Of a stretch of DNA of 54,370 bases, positions 52,319 to 54,370 are shown one piece after another (the stretch's first letter is position 1; each line of letters opens with the position of its first letter). The stretch comes from Polynucleobacter aenigmaticus (GTDB lineage: Bacteria > Pseudomonadota > Gammaproteobacteria > Burkholderiales > Burkholderiaceae): the NCBI RefSeq assembly GCF_002206635.1, contig NZ_NGUO01000018.1, positions 1 to 54,370 on the forward strand, written 5' to 3'. Below the pieces are notes generated by a model, which saw only the letters and a program-made list of their open reading frames with translations, was not told where the DNA came from and made no database searches. A program made the translations under genes and the position numbers.

Positions 52319-53095
52319 TTAAAATTTAAAAGTCACGGCAACTTGTGGACCCTGCATCGTTGTCTTTTGTAAGACACCGCCATCCTTCATGTCGTAATAG
52401 AGGGCGCGATAGGTCAGGGATGCATCAATGAGGTTGCTGAAAGTTTTTCCAACTCCAAGCATGGCCTGCCATGTCAGGTTGGTGGTACCCCCGCCACTAC
52501 CAATATCGCCATAGAAGGGAACATACCATGTGGAGTCTGCAATACGGTAGCGTCCTTTCATGCCAACAACAGGGTCGACGGTCGAGGTTGTTTTCGCGGC
52601 AGTTCCTACCCCAGTCACATTTAATGTAGCTGTAGCGTAAATAGCGCGAGCACCAAGTAGGCCGTCCATATAGGCATCTTTAGTATTGGCGATAGTGTAG
52701 GTGACGGCGCCAGTTAAAACCGTCTGCTGCAGAGTGATCTTATCTCCTAGAGTAGCAGTGCCGCCCTGCACTGGAATTGCACCAGAATTTTGCAATGTGG
52801 CAGAAACTACATCGCCCATCATGCCCCATTGGCCTTTATGTGCTTCGGCAGAAATCATGCCGCCCGACTTGAGATTATCCAATACATTGCTGGATGAGTA
52901 GTCCGCGGATTTAGCAAGGCCGTTGCCAAGATTCAAGGTAGCTTTAATGCCGGGAGCCCAAAGATACGGCGTGACTTCAAAACGCCATTCACTTGAAGCC
53001 TTCGGGATGGGGGTTAACTCTTCCGCAGCAATAGAAATGCTGGAAGAAAGTAATGTGCAAACTCCAAATAAGGGTAATAGAAGTGTTTTTTTCAT
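52319..53095 (-). CDS. Predicted outer-membrane beta-barrel protein, unknown function
   Basis: This 258-residue protein has a signal peptide (to about 24, IAAEE), alternating hydrophobic strands rich in Thr, Gly and aromatic residues, and a C-terminal VAVTFKF ending in Phe, which suggests an outer-membrane barrel. The WRFEVTPYLWAPGI segment near the mature N-terminus occurs in many uncharacterised outer-membrane proteins. It lies just upstream of the amidohydrolase and may form an operon with it. Confidence 0.78.
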   Translation of the reverse strand: MKKTLLLPLFGVCTLLSSSISIAAEELTPIPKASSEWRFEVTPYLWAPGIKATLNLGNGLAKSADYSSSNVLDNLKSGGMISAEAHKGQWGMMGDVVSATLQNSGAIPVQGGTATLGDKITLQQTVLTGAVTYTIANTKDAYMDGLLGARAIYATATLNVTGVGTAAKTTSTVDPVVGMKGRYRIADSTWYVPFYGDIGSGGGTTNLTWQAMLGVGKTFSNLIDASLTYRALYYDMKDGGVLQKTTMQGPQVAVTFKF

Positions 53096-53228
53096 ATTAA
53101 GTTATAGCTGGCGGTTTGTTGATAAATAATATATGTAGATTTTATAGGCCTTTCGAGACGCCACACAATAACCCTCTTTCTACTACACTTATCCATGATT
53201 TACATTCATATCAACCCTAGGAAGACAG

Positions 53229-53864
53229 ATGACCCTCATAGATAAACTGCAATGGCGATATGCCACTAAAAAGATGGATTCCACCAAGGCGGTCTCCCAG
53301 GAAAAAGTAGACCAAATTCTTGAGGCGGTGAGATTGACCGCGAGCTCTAGCGGACTGCAGCCCTATAAAGTGCTTGTTATTACTAATAAAGATATCCGCC
53401 AGCAAATCAAGGCAGTCGCCAATGATCAGTCCCAGGTTACCGATTGCTCCCATTTACTCGTTTTTGCTGCTTGGGATAATTACACTGCCGAGCGCATCAA
53501 CACGGCTTTCGATATGACAGAGACAATCCGTAACTTTAAGAGCGAGTCAGGGACTGCCTACCGCCAAATGCTCTTAAATACTTATCCCGCTAGAGATGCC
53601 GAAGTGAATTTCAATCATGCTGCTAAACAAGCTTACATTGGCTTAGGCACAGCTTTGATTGCAGCTGCCTATGAAGAAGTGGACTGCACTCCGATGGAAG
53701 GCTTTAATCCAGCAGCAGTAGATGAAATTCTCAATCTACAAACTAAAGGCTTGCGTAGCGTTGTCATGCTTCCTTTGGGATATAGAAAGGCAGATGAAGA
53801 TTGGTTACTCAATTTGAAGAAGGTTAGAAGATCCAAAGAGCAATTTATTTCTTGGATTAAATAA
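53229..53864 (+). CDS. Nitroreductase-family NAD(P)H-dependent flavin oxidoreductase
   Basis: This 211-residue FMN enzyme has the RYATKKMD N-terminal segment, a SSGLQPYKVLVI FMN-binding stretch near 38-50, and a C-terminal VVMLPLGYRKADEDW. It is similar to the NfsB-type group. AGGAAG lies just upstream of the ATG. It is divergent from the barrel-protein gene and is the last gene before the IS element. Confidence 0.9.
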   Translation: MTLIDKLQWRYATKKMDSTKAVSQEKVDQILEAVRLTASSSGLQPYKVLVITNKDIRQQIKAVANDQSQVTDCSHLLVFAAWDNYTAERINTAFDMTETIRNFKSESGTAYRQMLLNTYPARDAEVNFNHAAKQAYIGLGTALIAAAYEEVDCTPMEGFNPAAVDEILNLQTKGLRSVVMLPLGYRKADEDWLLNLKKVRRSKEQFISWIK

Positions 53865-53900
53865 ATATCCATCAGCACTACAAAAAAATACCAACCACTC

Positions 53901-53924
53901 TGAACTGACCCCCAAAAGTTGGAC
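53901..53924 (+). repeat. Left terminal inverted repeat of the right IS copy
   Basis: This 24-base end matches the reverse complement of 481-504 except for two positions. Confidence 0.85.
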
Positions 53925-53953
53925 GCCAAGTCCAACCAAGGGGGTTTTGTTTT

Positions 53954-54370
53954 ATGAGCAAGTACAGCAAGCAGTTCAAGCTAAAGGTAGTTAAAGAGTT
54001 TTTAAAGTCAGGTGGTCAAAGGCGGGTTGCTCACCTATTTGCGGTTAATCACTCGCAGGTCCGAGACTGGTTTTTGGCCTATCAAGCGCATGGCCCTGGT
54101 GGCCTTACTCCAGACCACCAACGTCACCCTCCCCAGTTCAAGCTTGAAGTGCTGCAGTACATGACCAAACACCAAGTATCGGCCAGACCAGCTGCGGCCC
54201 ACTTTGGCATCCGCAGCATGAGCACTGTATTGCGATGGCAAAAACTCTACAATGAGGGCGGTATTACAGCCCTTGCCAATCGACAGAGAGGACAACAGCC
54301 TATGTCCCAATTTAATATCAAAGCATTACTCAAAAAGCCTGTCTCGGAACTCACACCTGCAGAGTTGCGA
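53954..54370 (+). CDS. IS3-family OrfA (helix-turn-helix protein), partial
   Basis: Translation from the ATG at 53954 gives MSKYSKQFKLKVVKEFL and an uninterrupted frame of 139 codons to the window end. It contains two helix-turn-helix motifs: about 18-45 (GGQRRVAHLFAVNHSQVRDWF) and about 75-96 (RPAAAHFGIRSMSTVLRWQKLY). This is typical of IS150-type OrfA, the DNA-binding partner of the transposase. It is cut by the window edge, not by mutation. Confidence 0.88.
   Translation, partial: MSKYSKQFKLKVVKEFLKSGGQRRVAHLFAVNHSQVRDWFLAYQAHGPGGLTPDHQRHPPQFKLEVLQYMTKHQVSARPAAAHFGIRSMSTVLRWQKLYNEGGITALANRQRGQQPMSQFNIKALLKKPVSELTPAELR

Larger units (their letters stand above)
53901..54370 (+). mobile_element. 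IS3-family (IS150-like) insertion sequence, 5' part
   Basis: The left terminal inverted repeat (TGAACTGACCCCCAAAAGTT at 53901) is followed after about 50 bases by orfA. The element continues past the window. Terminal sequence and orientation match the copy at 1-504. Confidence 0.9.

Noticed and set aside
54035..54310. Minus-strand open frame of 91 codons near the right end
   Set aside because: It lies opposite the IS OrfA frame, which has clear helix-turn-helix motifs; the minus frame is a shadow.
1..54370. CRISPR arrays, tRNA, rRNA or prophage genes
   Set aside because: I found no short regularly spaced repeats, no cloverleaf-like segments, and no phage structural genes. Only the two IS ends are mobile.
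1..54370. A proven 53 kb composite transposon
   Set aside because: Only one end of each IS copy is visible and target duplications cannot be compared. The interval contains many housekeeping-like genes, so two independent insertions are as likely.

Overview
The window looks like chromosomal DNA of a betaproteobacterium of the Burkholderiales, most like a freshwater Polynucleobacter. The basis is moderately low GC, very dense coding, a complete cbb3 oxidase locus and System I cytochrome c maturation locus, several Bug-type tripartite tricarboxylate binding proteins, and two photolyases. This is inference from protein character; no database search was possible. I saw no rRNA, tRNA, CRISPR array or phage genes. 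No gene-free stretch exceeds about 170 bases.

Layout. (1) 1-504 is the 3' end of an IS3-family (IS150-like) element, and 53901-54370 is the 5' end of a related copy in the same orientation, so about 53.4 kb lies between two direct IS copies. (2) 550-5971: an enolase-superfamily enzyme, an M23 peptidase, a universal stress protein, a DUF2177 membrane protein and a SulP transporter. (3) 5945-17522: a respiratory block with a DsbD_2-type membrane protein, an Fnr-type regulator, ccoNOQPG plus a short FixH protein (with an Fnr box in class II position upstream of ccoN), then ccoS and ccoI, and upstream of them an MFS transporter and a 2OG-Fe dioxygenase that look co-transcribed with ccoIS. ccoQ and ccoS were found by translating gaps between longer genes. 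(4) 17559-19736: a membrane-tethered TAXI binding protein and an SDR. (5) 19737-26552: the whole ccmABCDEFGHI operon, which supplies the c-type hemes of CcoO and CcoP. (6) 26716-30971: orphan binding proteins, a metallo-beta-lactamase-fold hydrolase, a quinone oxidoreductase and a DUF2452 protein.

(7) 31061-38613: a light and DNA-repair block with an iron-sulfur (6-4) photolyase-type protein, a DASH cryptochrome, DUF2256, DUF3833, chalcone isomerase-like, DCC-family, TIGR03643, SDR, histidine phosphatase, DUF2237 and deacetylase-family genes. It resembles light-inducible clusters known from other bacteria, but no regulator is present. (8) 38762-41826: an outer-membrane transporter, a small ion channel, an eRF1-like protein, a DUF1488-like protein and a spermidine synthase-like protein. 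(9) 41883-50527: a catabolic block on the minus strand (CoA-transferase, HMG-CoA lyase-like enzyme, two Bug binding proteins, a VOC protein, a fluoroacetate dehalogenase-type hydrolase and a LeuC/LeuD pair) beside a divergent LysR regulator. The gene set suggests uptake, hydration, CoA activation and cleavage of a branched dicarboxylic acid. (10) 50593-53864: an amidohydrolase, an outer-membrane barrel protein and a nitroreductase.

The respiratory block makes a microaerobic oxidase together with its copper supply, heme attachment and oxygen-responsive control. The catabolic block is the best candidate for an undescribed pathway, and the light block for undescribed small partners of photolyases.
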